From an uncultured Salinimicrobium sp. (GTDB lineage Bacteria; Bacteroidota; Bacteroidia; Flavobacteriales; Flavobacteriaceae), in NCBI GenBank assembly GCA_946887075.1, contig CAMPKA010000003.1:62001-126000 (forward strand): a stretch of 64,000 nt of DNA, given 5' to 3'. A program made the position numbers and the translations under genes. Shown in pieces: positions 8,629 to 17,809 of this stretch. Each line of letters starts with the position of its first letter. The first letter of the stretch is position 1. The notes below the pieces were generated by a model. That model was not told where the DNA came from and did not search any database. It saw nothing but the letters and a program-made list of their open reading frames with translations.

Positions 8629-8741
8629 TCCACACTTAATCCGCTCATTTTTAGGGTTAAATGTCGCGTGTATTAAATAATAACCTACATTAGCGGTCCC
8701 AAAACTATTGAACTTTTAAAAAACTTAACCTGACAGACAGT

Positions 8742-9080
8742 ATGGAACTTATTCTTGTTTTTGTTTCTGTTGACATAATTGCGTCCAAATTTTTACGGGC
8801 TTTTGTTGCCTCCCATCCTGCAAGTCAGGCTGAGGAAAATTCCTTGCTCGATCCCATATTTAGAAAAATAGGAATCAGTTCTGATCCCTGGTTGTCTTTT
8901 TTCTTAACGGTACTTTTTGTCGGGGGATCATTAATCATTATCCGTGAAAATCCCTTTGCTCCTGCCCTTCTCTGGATGTACTTTATCATCGGGGTCTTCA
9001 CAACAATCTTAAATCTTGGCGCAACCCATACCTGCTATTTCGGACGAAAGAATTTCATTACCCGAAAGCTAATGCGTTAG
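8742..9080 (+). CDS. Small membrane protein of unknown function
   Basis: A 112-aa protein with an N-terminal hydrophobic stretch and two strong transmembrane segments (WLSFFLTVLFVGGSLIII and ALLWMYFIIGVFTTIL). It ends in a basic cytoplasmic tail with RKNFITRKLMR. No known domain is recognised. It stands alone, with 113 bp upstream and 205 bp downstream free of genes. Confidence 0.65.
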   Translation: MELILVFVSVDIIASKFLRAFVASHPASQAEENSLLDPIFRKIGISSDPWLSFFLTVLFVGGSLIIIRENPFAPALLWMYFIIGVFTTILNLGATHTCYFGRKNFITRKLMR

Positions 9081-9250
9081 AGGCAGCAGCAAAGCTACAT
9101 CTTGGCGATCGAGGGATCCAAGGATCAGGACCTGCCGGAGTAATTTCACAGGTAATAAAAGAAGAATGGTCTAAGGTCGTCTACTTCTGATGTGACTTTT
9201 GAGGTAAAGGCATAAAGCCTTTATAAGTCCATCTCTTTGGTGGAAGCTTG

Positions 9251-9280
9251 TTTGATCTCTGGAGAATTTTTGCATCTTTG
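9251..9280 (+). promoter_or_regulatory. Candidate promoter of the AtoE-type carrier gene
   Basis: TTTG at 9251-9254, 18 bp spacer, CATCTTTG at 9273-9280 (one mismatch to TAnnTTTG). The -7 box ends 5 bp before ATG 9286, so the message would be leaderless or nearly so. Confidence 0.35.
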
Positions 9281-9285
9281 AAGGT

Positions 9286-10644
9286 ATGACGATCTCTCGC
9301 TTCATAGAAACCGGCTTCAGGAAATGTATTCCGGCACCCTTTACCTTAGCTGTTCTGCTCACTTTCCTGACCCTTGTATTGGCTTTTTTCTTTACCGGTG
9401 ATCAAAGCTGGTCAGGGACCGTGCAAATCCTGAAGTCCTGGCAGGCTGGAATGTGGGAACCTTCTCTTCTGGTCTTTATGGTTCAAATGATGCTGATCCT
9501 CGTTCTGGGACATGTTCTGGTTCTGAGTAAGCCAATGGCCCTGCTGACCTCCAGACTTACCTCGATGGTCAGAGGAAATACCAGCGCTGCCATTATTGTT
9601 GCCGTATCCACTATGCTTGTGGCATTCTTCAACTGGGGCCTCGGTTTGATCTTTGGAGCAATCATGGCCAGAAAAATTGCGGAGACTGCACAAAAGAGGC
9701 AGTTCAAGATTAACTATCCCCTGATCGGGGCTGCCGGTTACGTAGGTCTCATGGTGTGGCATGGGGGCCTGAGTGGGAGCGCACCTTTAAAGGCTGCAGA
9801 GGCCGGCCACATCTCCAGTCTCCTTCCTGGGTTGAGCCAAGAGAGCTTACCCGAGGTTATTCCCGTTGAATCCACCATCATGTCAAGTTGGAATCTGTTG
9901 GCTTTTCTTGCTTTATTACTATTGATTCCCACAGTCCTCTACTTCCTTTCGAGAATGGGAACCACAGGTCCGGTTCAAATGTTCAGACCAGAGGAACCGG
10001 AAAAACGGGAAAGGGTTTCAGGGGCAGAAAAGCTTGACAGGTCGAAATGGTTCAGTCTGATTTTCGGAACATTGCTTGCCGCTGCTTTCGTTTCCAGCTA
10101 CGGGCGGGATCTCCTTTCAGGTAATCTGACACCCAATATGCTCAATTTTTTCATGCTAGTGCTCTGTGTTCTCCTGCATGCATCCTTCTCTTCATTTCTT
10201 TCTGCCCTGGATGATGCCATTGTAGGGGCCGCAGCTATTTTGATCCAGTTTCCGCTTTATTTTGGAATCATGGGCGTCATGCAGGATTCCGGAATGGTCA
10301 CGGAAATAGCGCTTTTCTTTTCAGGAATTGCAAACCAGGACAGCTTGCCTCTGTATACTTTCTTCAGCGCTGCCCTGGTCAATATATTTGTCCCAAGCGG
10401 AGGAGGGCAATGGGCCGTGCAGGGGCCTATTGTTCTCCAGAGTGCACTAGAGCTTGGCGTGCCGCTAAATAAGGCCATTATGGCCTTCTCCTATGGAGAT
10501 CAGATCTCAAACATGCTACAACCTTTCTGGGCACTCCCTCTGCTTGCCATAACAGGCCTTAAAGCAAAGGAGATTCTTCCTTATACCTTAATTCTGATGT
10601 TATGCGGCCTGGTTGTATTCATCACTACCCTTAGTGTCATTTAA
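9286..10644 (+). CDS. AtoE-family short-chain fatty acid transporter
   Basis: A 452-aa inner-membrane protein with about eleven hydrophobic helices. The N-terminus (ISRFIETGFRKCIPAPFTLAV), the WNWGLG-like segment FFNWGLGLIFGA, VWHGGLSGSAPL and the late FVPSGGGQWAVQGPIV are typical of the AtoE/TIGR00366 carriers for short-chain fatty acids. It is probably a proton- or sodium-coupled uptake carrier for acids such as butyrate or acetoacetate. It stands alone, upstream of tRNA-Pro. Confidence 0.85.
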   Translation: MTISRFIETGFRKCIPAPFTLAVLLTFLTLVLAFFFTGDQSWSGTVQILKSWQAGMWEPSLLVFMVQMMLILVLGHVLVLSKPMALLTSRLTSMVRGNTSAAIIVAVSTMLVAFFNWGLGLIFGAIMARKIAETAQKRQFKINYPLIGAAGYVGLMVWHGGLSGSAPLKAAEAGHISSLLPGLSQESLPEVIPVESTIMSSWNLLAFLALLLLIPTVLYFLSRMGTTGPVQMFRPEEPEKRERVSGAEKLDRSKWFSLIFGTLLAAAFVSSYGRDLLSGNLTPNMLNFFMLVLCVLLHASFSSFLSALDDAIVGAAAILIQFPLYFGIMGVMQDSGMVTEIALFFSGIANQDSLPLYTFFSAALVNIFVPSGGGQWAVQGPIVLQSALELGVPLNKAIMAFSYGDQISNMLQPFWALPLLAITGLKAKEILPYTLILMLCGLVVFITTLSVI

Positions 10645-10713
10645 AAATCAAGCTTCCCAAAGATGAGGCCCCATAGCGGATAAAGTAAGTTCTCAAAAAA
10701 CCACAATTTTCCC

Positions 10714-10744
10714 TTTGTTTTTCACAAATTAGGCGCTTAATTTG
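10714..10744 (+). promoter_or_regulatory. Promoter of tRNA-Pro(GGG)
   Basis: TTTG at 10714-10717, exactly 19 bp, then TTAATTTG at 10737-10744, one mismatch from the Bacteroidota -7 consensus TAnnTTTG. The tRNA begins 13 bp downstream, a suitable distance. Confidence 0.55.
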
Positions 10745-10756
10745 CACTTTGAATTT

Positions 10757-10830
10757 CGGGGTGTGGCGCAGTCCGGTAGCGTATACGTCTGGGGGGCGTA
10801 GGGTCGCAGGTTCAAATCCTGTCACCCCGA
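10757..10830 (+). tRNA. tRNA-Pro (anticodon GGG)
   Basis: A 74-nt cloverleaf. The acceptor stem is CGGGGTG/CACCCCG with discriminator A, the D stem GCGC/GCGT, the anticodon stem TACGT/GCGTA with loop CTGGGGG (anticodon GGG at 10791-10793), and the T arm GCAGG-TTCAAAT-CCTGT. CCA is not encoded. The anticodon reads CCC and CCU codons. Confidence 0.95.
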
Positions 10831-10841
10831 CTTATTTTTTT

Positions 10842-10877
10842 AGAAACCTCTGTATTTACAGGGGTTTCTGCTTTTTT
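10842..10877 (+). terminator. Rho-independent terminator after tRNA-Pro
   Basis: A 13-bp stem (AGAAACCTCTGTA at 10842-10854 with TACAGGGGTTTCT at 10857-10869, one G-T pair), a 2-nt loop and a run of six T at 10872-10877. Confidence 0.85.
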
Positions 10878-11465
10878 AAGTTGTCCCACATTTGCACCAC
10901 ACAAAGTTTTCATCCCAGAGAAGATCTTCACAATTAACCCTTTTCTATCTCCGAACCAAATCGGACATTTTGTTAAACTGTTCCCTCTATTTCCTATATT
11001 TCGACGACTGAACGAAACGTGGACAACAATCGAAAACATAGAATTGCCGAATAGCCGTTAGAAGAGATTTTTTGACCACCTTCTATTAGCAGTCTATTTG
11101 ACTTATGAAAGCAGCATCGAAATTAGAATTGTAGGTGTTAGGATATATAAAGGGGAAGCATTAGCGGTAAAGATGACAAAGATCGTCTATATTATCCTTC
11201 CTAATGAAGTGCCGCCTACTTGGGGAGAATATTTTTCACCCTCCTTTGTTTACACCTCCTTGGTACGACAGAATTCCCAAATTCTTGGTATATTAGGTAA
11301 AGGGTTTCTTTCTCTTTAAAGGCAATCTGAAGCTAATGAAATAAACTCGGGATGATAATTTCATGACTGGTCGATCCATTGAACACGGCTGATTGATCAA
11401 AAAATTAGTCCGGATGATTGCTGTTTGATGATCCCTTTTCTGAAGTGAATTATAAATTTTAAAGT
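10878..11465. other. Gene-free stretch downstream of tRNA-Pro
   Basis: About 590 bp with no convincing gene. A 73-codon frame at 11098-11319 has no recognisable domain or good ribosome site. Directly after the tRNA terminator is GTCCCACATTTGCACCAC, a kind of sequence I associate with integrase genes beside tRNAs, but no integrase frame follows. It could be the scar of a lost element. Confidence 0.5.
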
Positions 11466-11948
11466 ATGAAGGAAAAAAATGGGATTTTTCTGAACCGGGG
11501 TGAAGGAAAATCATACTGGGTGCTCGGTGACCTGTACACATTTAAGGCGACTGGAAAGGAAACCGGTGGAGGCTATACCATAATTGACCAGATCATTCAA
11601 CCCAACAGCGGGCCGCCTCCTCATATTCATCGACGCGAAGACGAAGCGTTCTACATCCTGGAGGGAACATTCTCTTTCTTATGTGGTGAAAAAACCTCGT
11701 TGTTTGAAGCAGGATCTTTTGTTTTTGTGCCTAAGGGTACCTTACATACGTTCAGAAACGCTGGGGAGCAAAAAGGCCGGCTGCTGGTCATTATTACACC
11801 TGCCGGACTGGAGGAGTTTTTTTATTCGATAGGCACCCCTGCCATTGATATCACTACACCTCCAAAATTTGATCCCGCTATCCTGGAAAAGCTGACCCAG
11901 CTCGCGGAGACTTATGAAATGGAAATTCCCCCTCCAAACAAGGCTTGA
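11466..11948 (+). CDS. Cupin-domain protein
   Basis: A 160-aa cytoplasmic protein with a single cupin barrel. Motif 1 is G-P-P-P-H-I-H-R-R-E-D-E-A-F-Y-I-L-E-G (His, His, Glu metal ligands) near residue 50. Motif 2 is AGSFVFVPKGTLHTFRN with the last His. Such small cupins include quercetin dioxygenase-like and sugar-binding members, and the substrate cannot be read from sequence. Confidence 0.8.
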   Translation: MKEKNGIFLNRGEGKSYWVLGDLYTFKATGKETGGGYTIIDQIIQPNSGPPPHIHRREDEAFYILEGTFSFLCGEKTSLFEAGSFVFVPKGTLHTFRNAGEQKGRLLVIITPAGLEEFFYSIGTPAIDITTPPKFDPAILEKLTQLAETYEMEIPPPNKA

Positions 11949-12086
11949 GTACGGGTAGGCCTCGGTGTTCTTCAAGCACCTATGCCTCTCGGTACGGGAC
12001 AATGGACATCAGGAGGCGACCAGGAAGAGGCCCCTGCAGAAAGCTTCTTTACTTCTTTAGATTACCTGATCAGAACAAACTGATCC

Positions 12087-12329
12087 TCAAGCAGGTCGAG
12101 GTCCTGCAACATCAGAATCTGGCTTTGGTTTGGATTCCATTTTATCCAGTACGAAATATACTGGACAGAAGCCTGTAAAATAACTGGAAATCTGAAGAAC
12201 GGCAATCGCACCGGCCATATAGATCCATTCCAGTTGTACCGTAAGAGCCAGTACGACACTGATTAGATAGAGGACACCCACCAGACCGTCATGCACCCTG
12301 ATTGTGGATAAAGAACGTGTTGCTTTCAT
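12087..12329 (-). CDS. YgaP-like (DUF2892) small membrane protein
   Basis: An 80-aa protein with two transmembrane segments and the DUF2892 pattern: RSLSTIRVHDGLVGVLYLI, then AVLQISSYFTGFCPVYFVLDKM. The GFCPVY motif is characteristic of the transmembrane part of YgaP, which in E. coli is fused to a rhodanese. Here no rhodanese is attached. Function is unknown. Confidence 0.7.
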   Translation of the reverse strand: MKATRSLSTIRVHDGLVGVLYLISVVLALTVQLEWIYMAGAIAVLQISSYFTGFCPVYFVLDKMESKPKPDSDVAGPRPA

Positions 12330-12498
12330 AGTAATAATGTAATGTTGATCATCTATAAATTTACATTTTTTTCTTTTACATCAACATAACACCCTGGGAA
12401 ATAGCGATATAATACCAAAATAATCTGTAGAAGGACTATAAGCACACCCGAAATTCCCTGTTTCGTATATATTTATCAGGCTCTTGACGAGAGCTCTA

Positions 12499-13977
12499 CT
12501 AGTATAGTTTTGGAAGATGTAGGTCATTCAAGGGACTGGATTCCTGCATCAATTTCTCTATCTCTTCAGCTTGTCTAGGGGCTTCTGCAGAGAGATTAAC
12601 GGGACCGTCTTCTGTTATGAGAATGTCATCCTCTATTCTTACCGCTATCCCATGCCACTTCGGATCGCATTCGCTACCCTCGGGGATATAGATCCCCGGT
12701 TCTACCGTGATCACCATATTGGGCTGGAAAATTCCGCCTAGACCAGGGTCATGGACGTCCAGACCCAGGTAATGAGATGTACCATGTGGAAAATATCGGG
12801 CTGCTTCCGCTTCGTTTTCTGCTATTCCCAGTGCGATAAGTCCACGATAAATAACTTGTCTGGCTGCCTGGTCAGTCGCACCAAACGGGTTGCCGACTTT
12901 TGAAGCTGCGATCCCTGCTTCTTGCGCTTGATAAACAAGATCATAAATAACCCGTTGCTCTCGAGTGAATTTTCCGTTCGCCGGAATAGTACGGGTGACA
13001 TCTGCCGTATATCCGTGATATTCGGCGCCCAGATCCATAAGCACAAGATCATTGCCTACCCTTGTTTTGTTGTTTTCGGTATAGTGGAGTACACAGCCAT
13101 TGTGGCCTGCTCCCACTATACTGGGATAACCCTCGTATTCACTACCATACTTTTTATAGACATATTCGTGAACTCCCTGTATCTCAGTCTCTGACATTCC
13201 CGGATGCATTGCTTTCATGATCTCCCGTTGACCCATAGCAGAAATCCTTACTGCTCTGGTCAATAATTCGAGTTCTTCGGTGCTTTTTATCTGACGCAGC
13301 TTCGACATTACGAGCTGAAGATTCTTGTTATCGAGTTTAGCACGTTGCGCAGGGATAGTTGCCGAGGAATGCAGCTCTTCATTGGCCGGGGAAAGCGTCT
13401 GCTGCTGCTCCTTCAGGTAATAACCAGACTGTTTTTTAAATACCTCAATTAGGCTATACAGGTCCGCAGGATCTTTTTCATTATCGCGATAGTCATCCTC
13501 GAAATCCTTGTACATGACTTGATCGAATTTCATATAGTCAATGCCGGAATCCTGAAATTCTTCTCCATTGAAGGCCATTTTGAAACCGAGTTTAGCCTTG
13601 GCCCCTTCCACGCCCATCCGGCGGCCGGTCCACTGCTCCGCCTGAGGATTTTTTTCCTGAACGTAAAGGATTTCATCAAACCGCTGTTCGCCTCTTACTT
13701 GCATTTCGGAAAAGATAACCAATATGGCATGTGGTTCCTTATATCCGGTAAGATAATAGAAGTCGGGATCCTGGTGATATACATAATCTACGTCATTGGC
13801 CCTGTTTCTGACGGCATTGGCAAAGAAGATCGCCATGCTGTTCTTGGGCATTTCCCGTCTAAAGGCCGCTCTTCGTTCTTTATGAAAGGAGGCCGGAAGA
13901 TAATCGGTCGGAAGATTTTCCTGGGCAAACACTTCAAACGAGACTGCCAAAAAAAGGAAGAAGATAAACTTTTTCAT
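12499..13977 (-). CDS. Secreted Xaa-Pro aminopeptidase (M24B)
   Basis: From ATG 13977 the protein has 492 aa with a signal peptide (MKKFIFFLFLAVSFEVFAQ); a TTG ten codons upstream would spoil it. The N-terminal creatinase-like domain is followed by the pita-bread catalytic domain. The metal ligands are visible: MDLGAEYHGYTADVTRT (two Asp), HGTSHYLGLDVHD (His), VEPGIYIP (Glu) and VRIEDDIL (Glu). It should remove N-terminal residues before proline from peptides in the periplasm. Confidence 0.9.
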   Translation of the reverse strand: MKKFIFFLFLAVSFEVFAQENLPTDYLPASFHKERRAAFRREMPKNSMAIFFANAVRNRANDVDYVYHQDPDFYYLTGYKEPHAILVIFSEMQVRGEQRFDEILYVQEKNPQAEQWTGRRMGVEGAKAKLGFKMAFNGEEFQDSGIDYMKFDQVMYKDFEDDYRDNEKDPADLYSLIEVFKKQSGYYLKEQQQTLSPANEELHSSATIPAQRAKLDNKNLQLVMSKLRQIKSTEELELLTRAVRISAMGQREIMKAMHPGMSETEIQGVHEYVYKKYGSEYEGYPSIVGAGHNGCVLHYTENNKTRVGNDLVLMDLGAEYHGYTADVTRTIPANGKFTREQRVIYDLVYQAQEAGIAASKVGNPFGATDQAARQVIYRGLIALGIAENEAEAARYFPHGTSHYLGLDVHDPGLGGIFQPNMVITVEPGIYIPEGSECDPKWHGIAVRIEDDILITEDGPVNLSAEAPRQAEEIEKLMQESSPLNDLHLPKLY

Positions 13978-14120
13978 ACTTTTTATTTCGATTGGGTAAA
14001 ATAACAAAAAACCGCTTTGGAAAAATCTCAGGAGGAATAAAAATGTCTCTAAACCGAACTTCTCTATTGGAAAAAACGAAAACCAGGAGAGTGCTGATCA
14101 AGGTTGATTAAGGACCTTGC

Positions 14121-16580
14121 TCAAAAAGGCCTGGCTTTAGGACCTGGGGCCTCGATGATGCTATTCCTGGTACTCCTGCTAAACCAGTTCCTGATCCTGC
14201 TATAATCTAGAAAATAGGTCACCCTCATGGAGAGATTATTGACCTGAGGTTGGCGGAATAAAATATCGAAATTATCTCTGAAATTGATCCGGGCCAGGTC
14301 AATATTGCTCTCTGTGGCATTCCTGTAAAGGACACTCAACTGGCTTCCAGGGGCGAACCACCAGGAAAATCTCAGATCCAGATTCCAGCTGTTAAAGGTG
14401 GTATCGTAGGTTCCGTCACTAGGCGACTGAAATGACAGTTTTCCATCATGTTCAAGGGTGAAGATTTGACTGTAATACACTTCCGAATAATAGTGCCTGA
14501 AGGATAGATTCAGGTCCATTCTATTATTGAAGATATAGTTGGCAGAGACAGAGTTGACGATGGTATTGCGGTCTCTACGGCCGAACAAAATATCGTCGCC
14601 CAGCAGATCAACAAAACCCTCCTCCTTGTCTGAAAGGATAACATTGGTCATCAGTTGGAGATTGAACTGATCCGATATGCGATAAGCTGGCACAAATTCA
14701 AGATTAAGACGGCCCCGGCCTTTTTCATCATACTTATACCAGTCGACTACGGACTGCAAATTGAAGGCCTTCCTTCTGTCAGTACCGAACCAGACCCAGA
14801 AGTCATAATAGGTGGGGATGTCAAAGTGGTAGCCTTTGACCCTGGGCTCATAGAAATCCTGAGTCCCGAAGGGGGTGGTTTCAAATCCGCCACCAAAATT
14901 GAAGAAATCTTTTGTCGTAAAACTGGAATTGAAATTAAAAACCAGCTCCGAAAAAAGATCCGGATCCAAGCGACGTTTATGAAAAAGATTGAAATTCAGG
15001 AACATGTTATTGAGGAGACCGCTGGGTTTCAACAATCTGTATCCATAGGCGGCATGGTATTCCGCATAGTTGGTAAGACCCGTATAACCAAGATCGTCAA
15101 TATCATAATCTTCCGTTCTTATCTCGACTCCGACTTCTCCCCGATTCTTTCCACTGATCTTTTCGATCTCCGCCTGAGCCTCTAAACCGCTCCTGGTTTC
15201 CTGGTCCATCACCCAACTTCCCTCCACCCCGGCCCTGTAGTTGAAAGTATTCCTTTTGTTGGTCAGATCCAGATAAGCTCCGGTTGCATTGGCATCCCTG
15301 AAATGCCCCTCCCGAAGCGTGTTGGTATTGACCAGGGCAACAGAGGAATTCTCCCCAAATCGCTGATCTAGAACAAGAATATTATAATCGGTGAAGGGCG
15401 CGACTTTCTCCTCTCTTACTTCTCCGGTCTGAGTATTCTCGATGGTGGCAAAAGCATTTTCAGTCAATGCGTTAAAAAATCCCACTCCCAAACCACCATT
15501 GGTCCTCCCTGATATCTTGAGCGCATTGATAAGGTCCACATTGGCGGGATATTCTTTTATACTTTCATGCTCCTGAAGGTCGGGATAAAATTCAGGGGCT
15601 CCTCCTACCCTCCTGGAATAGAACAATTCCCCTTTAGAAAACAGTTCTGTTCCCTCCGTGAAAAATGGCCTCTGTTCATCGTACTGAACTTCAAAGGCAG
15701 AAAGATTCAAAACAGTTTCATCAAATTTGGTTTGGCCGAAGTCGGGAACCAGGATCATATCGAGGGTAAAAGCATCATTAATCCCATATTTCAGATCCAT
15801 TCCTCCATTAAGGCTAACGGTGGCTTCATCTTGGTAATGGTTGATATAAGTAGAAAGGTAAGGCTGGAGTGAAAGTCTCACAGGGGTTCGGATATCACTG
15901 ATACCGAGAAGTTTTCCATCGTAGATCGAAAAGCTGCCGATGGCCGTGTTCACTGGACTCCAGCTGAACCTACTACCAATTCGCCTGACCTCTCGTTCCA
16001 TCTGTAATCCCCACACCTGAACTTCCTTATCTGGAAATCGCAGTTCGGAATAAGGAATAAAGATTTCCGCTACCCACCCGAATTTTGTGATTTCCACGGC
16101 ACTATACCAGACCCCATTCCAGGAAGGATCTTCATTCATGTTCGTCATTTTCGCATCGTACTGCACTCCGGCCGCGGTTACAATAAATTGCATACTCTGC
16201 TGATGGTCATTATATCCGTTCAACAGGATGAAGAAAAAATCATCGTTGCCGATTCCATCCCTTTGTGTCAGCTCCTTTCGGATCTTTCCTGGTTCAGGAT
16301 CAAACATTTTAGCCCCGAAGTAGATTCCCTTGTCATCATAGGCTATTCTCACCTCGGTTTTTAAAGAATCTGGTACTGGTTCCAGATTGTCGGGCATGCG
16401 TTCCACAAAATCAGTGGCAACAGAAGCTGACGCCCAGAAGGGCTCAGTTAACCTGCCATCGATGTCGGGGGATTCAAATATTCTGGAAATGGTGATCGTT
16501 TTTCTCTGAACGCTATCGATTTCCTGAGCTACCATGAAAGGGCTGAACAGGAAAAATAGCCCACAACAAAAGAATTTCAT
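14121..16580 (-). CDS. DUF5916 outer-membrane protein with CBM9-like N-terminus
   Basis: An 819-aa protein with a signal peptide (ending FMVAQE). Residues about 30-220 form a carbohydrate-binding family 9-like domain (PDIDGRLTEPFWASA, RIAYDDKGIYFGAKMFDPEP, EIFIPYSELRFP). The remaining 600 residues alternate strands and turns as in an outer-membrane barrel (DUF5916), with FDETVLNLSAFEVQYDEQRPFFTEG at the junction. Role unknown; the family is frequent in Bacteroidota. It stands alone on the minus strand. Confidence 0.85.
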   Translation of the reverse strand: MKFFCCGLFFLFSPFMVAQEIDSVQRKTITISRIFESPDIDGRLTEPFWASASVATDFVERMPDNLEPVPDSLKTEVRIAYDDKGIYFGAKMFDPEPGKIRKELTQRDGIGNDDFFFILLNGYNDHQQSMQFIVTAAGVQYDAKMTNMNEDPSWNGVWYSAVEITKFGWVAEIFIPYSELRFPDKEVQVWGLQMEREVRRIGSRFSWSPVNTAIGSFSIYDGKLLGISDIRTPVRLSLQPYLSTYINHYQDEATVSLNGGMDLKYGINDAFTLDMILVPDFGQTKFDETVLNLSAFEVQYDEQRPFFTEGTELFSKGELFYSRRVGGAPEFYPDLQEHESIKEYPANVDLINALKISGRTNGGLGVGFFNALTENAFATIENTQTGEVREEKVAPFTDYNILVLDQRFGENSSVALVNTNTLREGHFRDANATGAYLDLTNKRNTFNYRAGVEGSWVMDQETRSGLEAQAEIEKISGKNRGEVGVEIRTEDYDIDDLGYTGLTNYAEYHAAYGYRLLKPSGLLNNMFLNFNLFHKRRLDPDLFSELVFNFNSSFTTKDFFNFGGGFETTPFGTQDFYEPRVKGYHFDIPTYYDFWVWFGTDRRKAFNLQSVVDWYKYDEKGRGRLNLEFVPAYRISDQFNLQLMTNVILSDKEEGFVDLLGDDILFGRRDRNTIVNSVSANYIFNNRMDLNLSFRHYYSEVYYSQIFTLEHDGKLSFQSPSDGTYDTTFNSWNLDLRFSWWFAPGSQLSVLYRNATESNIDLARINFRDNFDILFRQPQVNNLSMRVTYFLDYSRIRNWFSRSTRNSIIEAPGPKARPF

Positions 16581-16794
16581 TCGGGTGATTTATTCTAAAG
16601 ACAGCAAAAGTATCATTTTGTTTCACCTTTCCAGAAAGAATTTCCCTCACGCAGGGGCTGAAGACTTTTTTTCAAGGTCCAATCAAGTCAGTGGCATTCT
16701 AATATCCTGAAGATTAGTTACCGGGAGATTTATGATCCAGGGAGTTGCACATAAAGTCATTTCTGCTTACTTTGCACAGCAAAGTACTCTAACC

Positions 16795-17418
16795 ATGAAA
16801 AACAACCAGGACTATATCAGGGATATCGCTGAAATCCGATCTATGATGGAACGAAGTTCCAAGTTCTTATCTTTGGCTGGCTGGGCAGGGATTATGGCGG
16901 GTATATATGCCCTTCTCGGAGCCTTTATCTCCTACCGGTATTTCGATTTCCATCCGAAATCCATTTATGCGGAGTCTTTTTCCAATGGCCTTGCTTTTGA
17001 TATTTCTCCTGTATTATTGACTGCTGCTGTGGTGCTTCTCTTGGCGATAGCTACGGCGATATGGCTCTCTACCCGAAAAGCGAAGAGAAAAGGGGAACGG
17101 GTGTGGAATGCAACCTCAAAAAGAATGTTGAATAGCATGGCAGTACCCTTGGTTGTAGGAGGAATACTCATGCTTATTTTACTAGCTCACGGTCTAATTG
17201 GATTGCTGATCCCCTTATCCCTCTTGTTTTACGGAATCTCTCTGGTCAATGCATCAAGATATACTTTTTCCAGCCTCAAGCTTCTGGGTTTTGCGCAAAT
17301 TGTCCTAGGTTTGTTGGCCTCCTGGTTTGTGGAGTGGGGACTGGTACTTTGGGCAGCAGGTTTCGGTTTGGCCCATATCATTTACGGAGTATATATGCAT
17401 TACAGGTACGAGAAGTGA
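16795..17418 (+). CDS. Multi-pass membrane protein paired with a winged-helix regulator
   Basis: From ATG 16795 this is a 207-aa protein with six hydrophobic helices and a basic cytoplasmic loop (STRKAKRKGERVW). An upstream TTG/ATG start would add a poor N-terminus. Its stop codon overlaps the GTG start of the following winged-helix gene, so the two are translationally coupled and probably act together. No transport or enzyme motif is seen. Confidence 0.75.
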   Translation: MKNNQDYIRDIAEIRSMMERSSKFLSLAGWAGIMAGIYALLGAFISYRYFDFHPKSIYAESFSNGLAFDISPVLLTAAVVLLLAIATAIWLSTRKAKRKGERVWNATSKRMLNSMAVPLVVGGILMLILLAHGLIGLLIPLSLLFYGISLVNASRYTFSSLKLLGFAQIVLGLLASWFVEWGLVLWAAGFGLAHIIYGVYMHYRYEK

Positions 17419-17714
17419 AAATTTCAATCAACGGTCTACATAAAGCATTTGAAAACAGGATAAGGCTGGGCATTATGTCCTCTTTAGCGGTCAATGACCA
17501 GTTGGATTTTAATTCTCTCAAGGATTATCTTCAGGTCACCGATGGGAATCTTGCCAGCCACCTGAAGGCTCTTGAAAAAGAGAAATTCATTTCAGTGGAA
17601 AAATCCTTTGTAGGCAGAAAACCCCACACCAGATATGAAATTACCCCGACAGGAAAAAAAGCGTTTGATGATCATCTGAGGGCTTTGGAAAACCTCATCA
17701 AACTTCAGAAGTAG
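17415..17714 (+). CDS. Small winged-helix transcriptional regulator
   Basis: Starting at GTG 17415, inside the GTGA overlap with the upstream gene, the product has 99 aa. It is a stand-alone MarR/ArsR-like winged helix of the HTH_27 kind: AFENRIRLGIMSSLAV, recognition helix VTDGNLASHLKALEKEKFI, then the wing FVGRKPHTRYEITPTGKKAF. No sensor domain is present, so the membrane partner may provide the input. Longer upstream starts would lie within the preceding gene. Confidence 0.8.
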   Translation: MKISINGLHKAFENRIRLGIMSSLAVNDQLDFNSLKDYLQVTDGNLASHLKALEKEKFISVEKSFVGRKPHTRYEITPTGKKAFDDHLRALENLIKLQK

Positions 17715-17809
17715 TGGAAGGACCCCTCGGTAATGAAAAGCCCTGTTAATTTGCTTTGAATTACAAAGTACTTTTACTAATTTTGAACTTCTGAAAATCA
17801 ATAACAAAT

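Noticed and set aside
8122..9216. Direct repeat of a 16-mer (GAGGTAAAGGCATAAA) at 8122-8137 and 9201-9216
   Set aside because: One 16-base match is near chance expectation in 64 kb and no flanking similarity extends it.
10812..11039. Minus-strand frame overlapping the tRNA-Pro 3' end and terminator
   Set aside because: It covers a structured RNA and a terminator, which fully explain the sequence.
11098..11319. 73-codon ATG frame in the gene-free stretch
   Set aside because: No ribosome site, domain or lipoprotein/membrane pattern; composition does not look coding.
13519..14004. 161-codon plus-strand frame opposite the Xaa-Pro aminopeptidase
   Set aside because: Antisense of a gene with full catalytic motifs; no own support.
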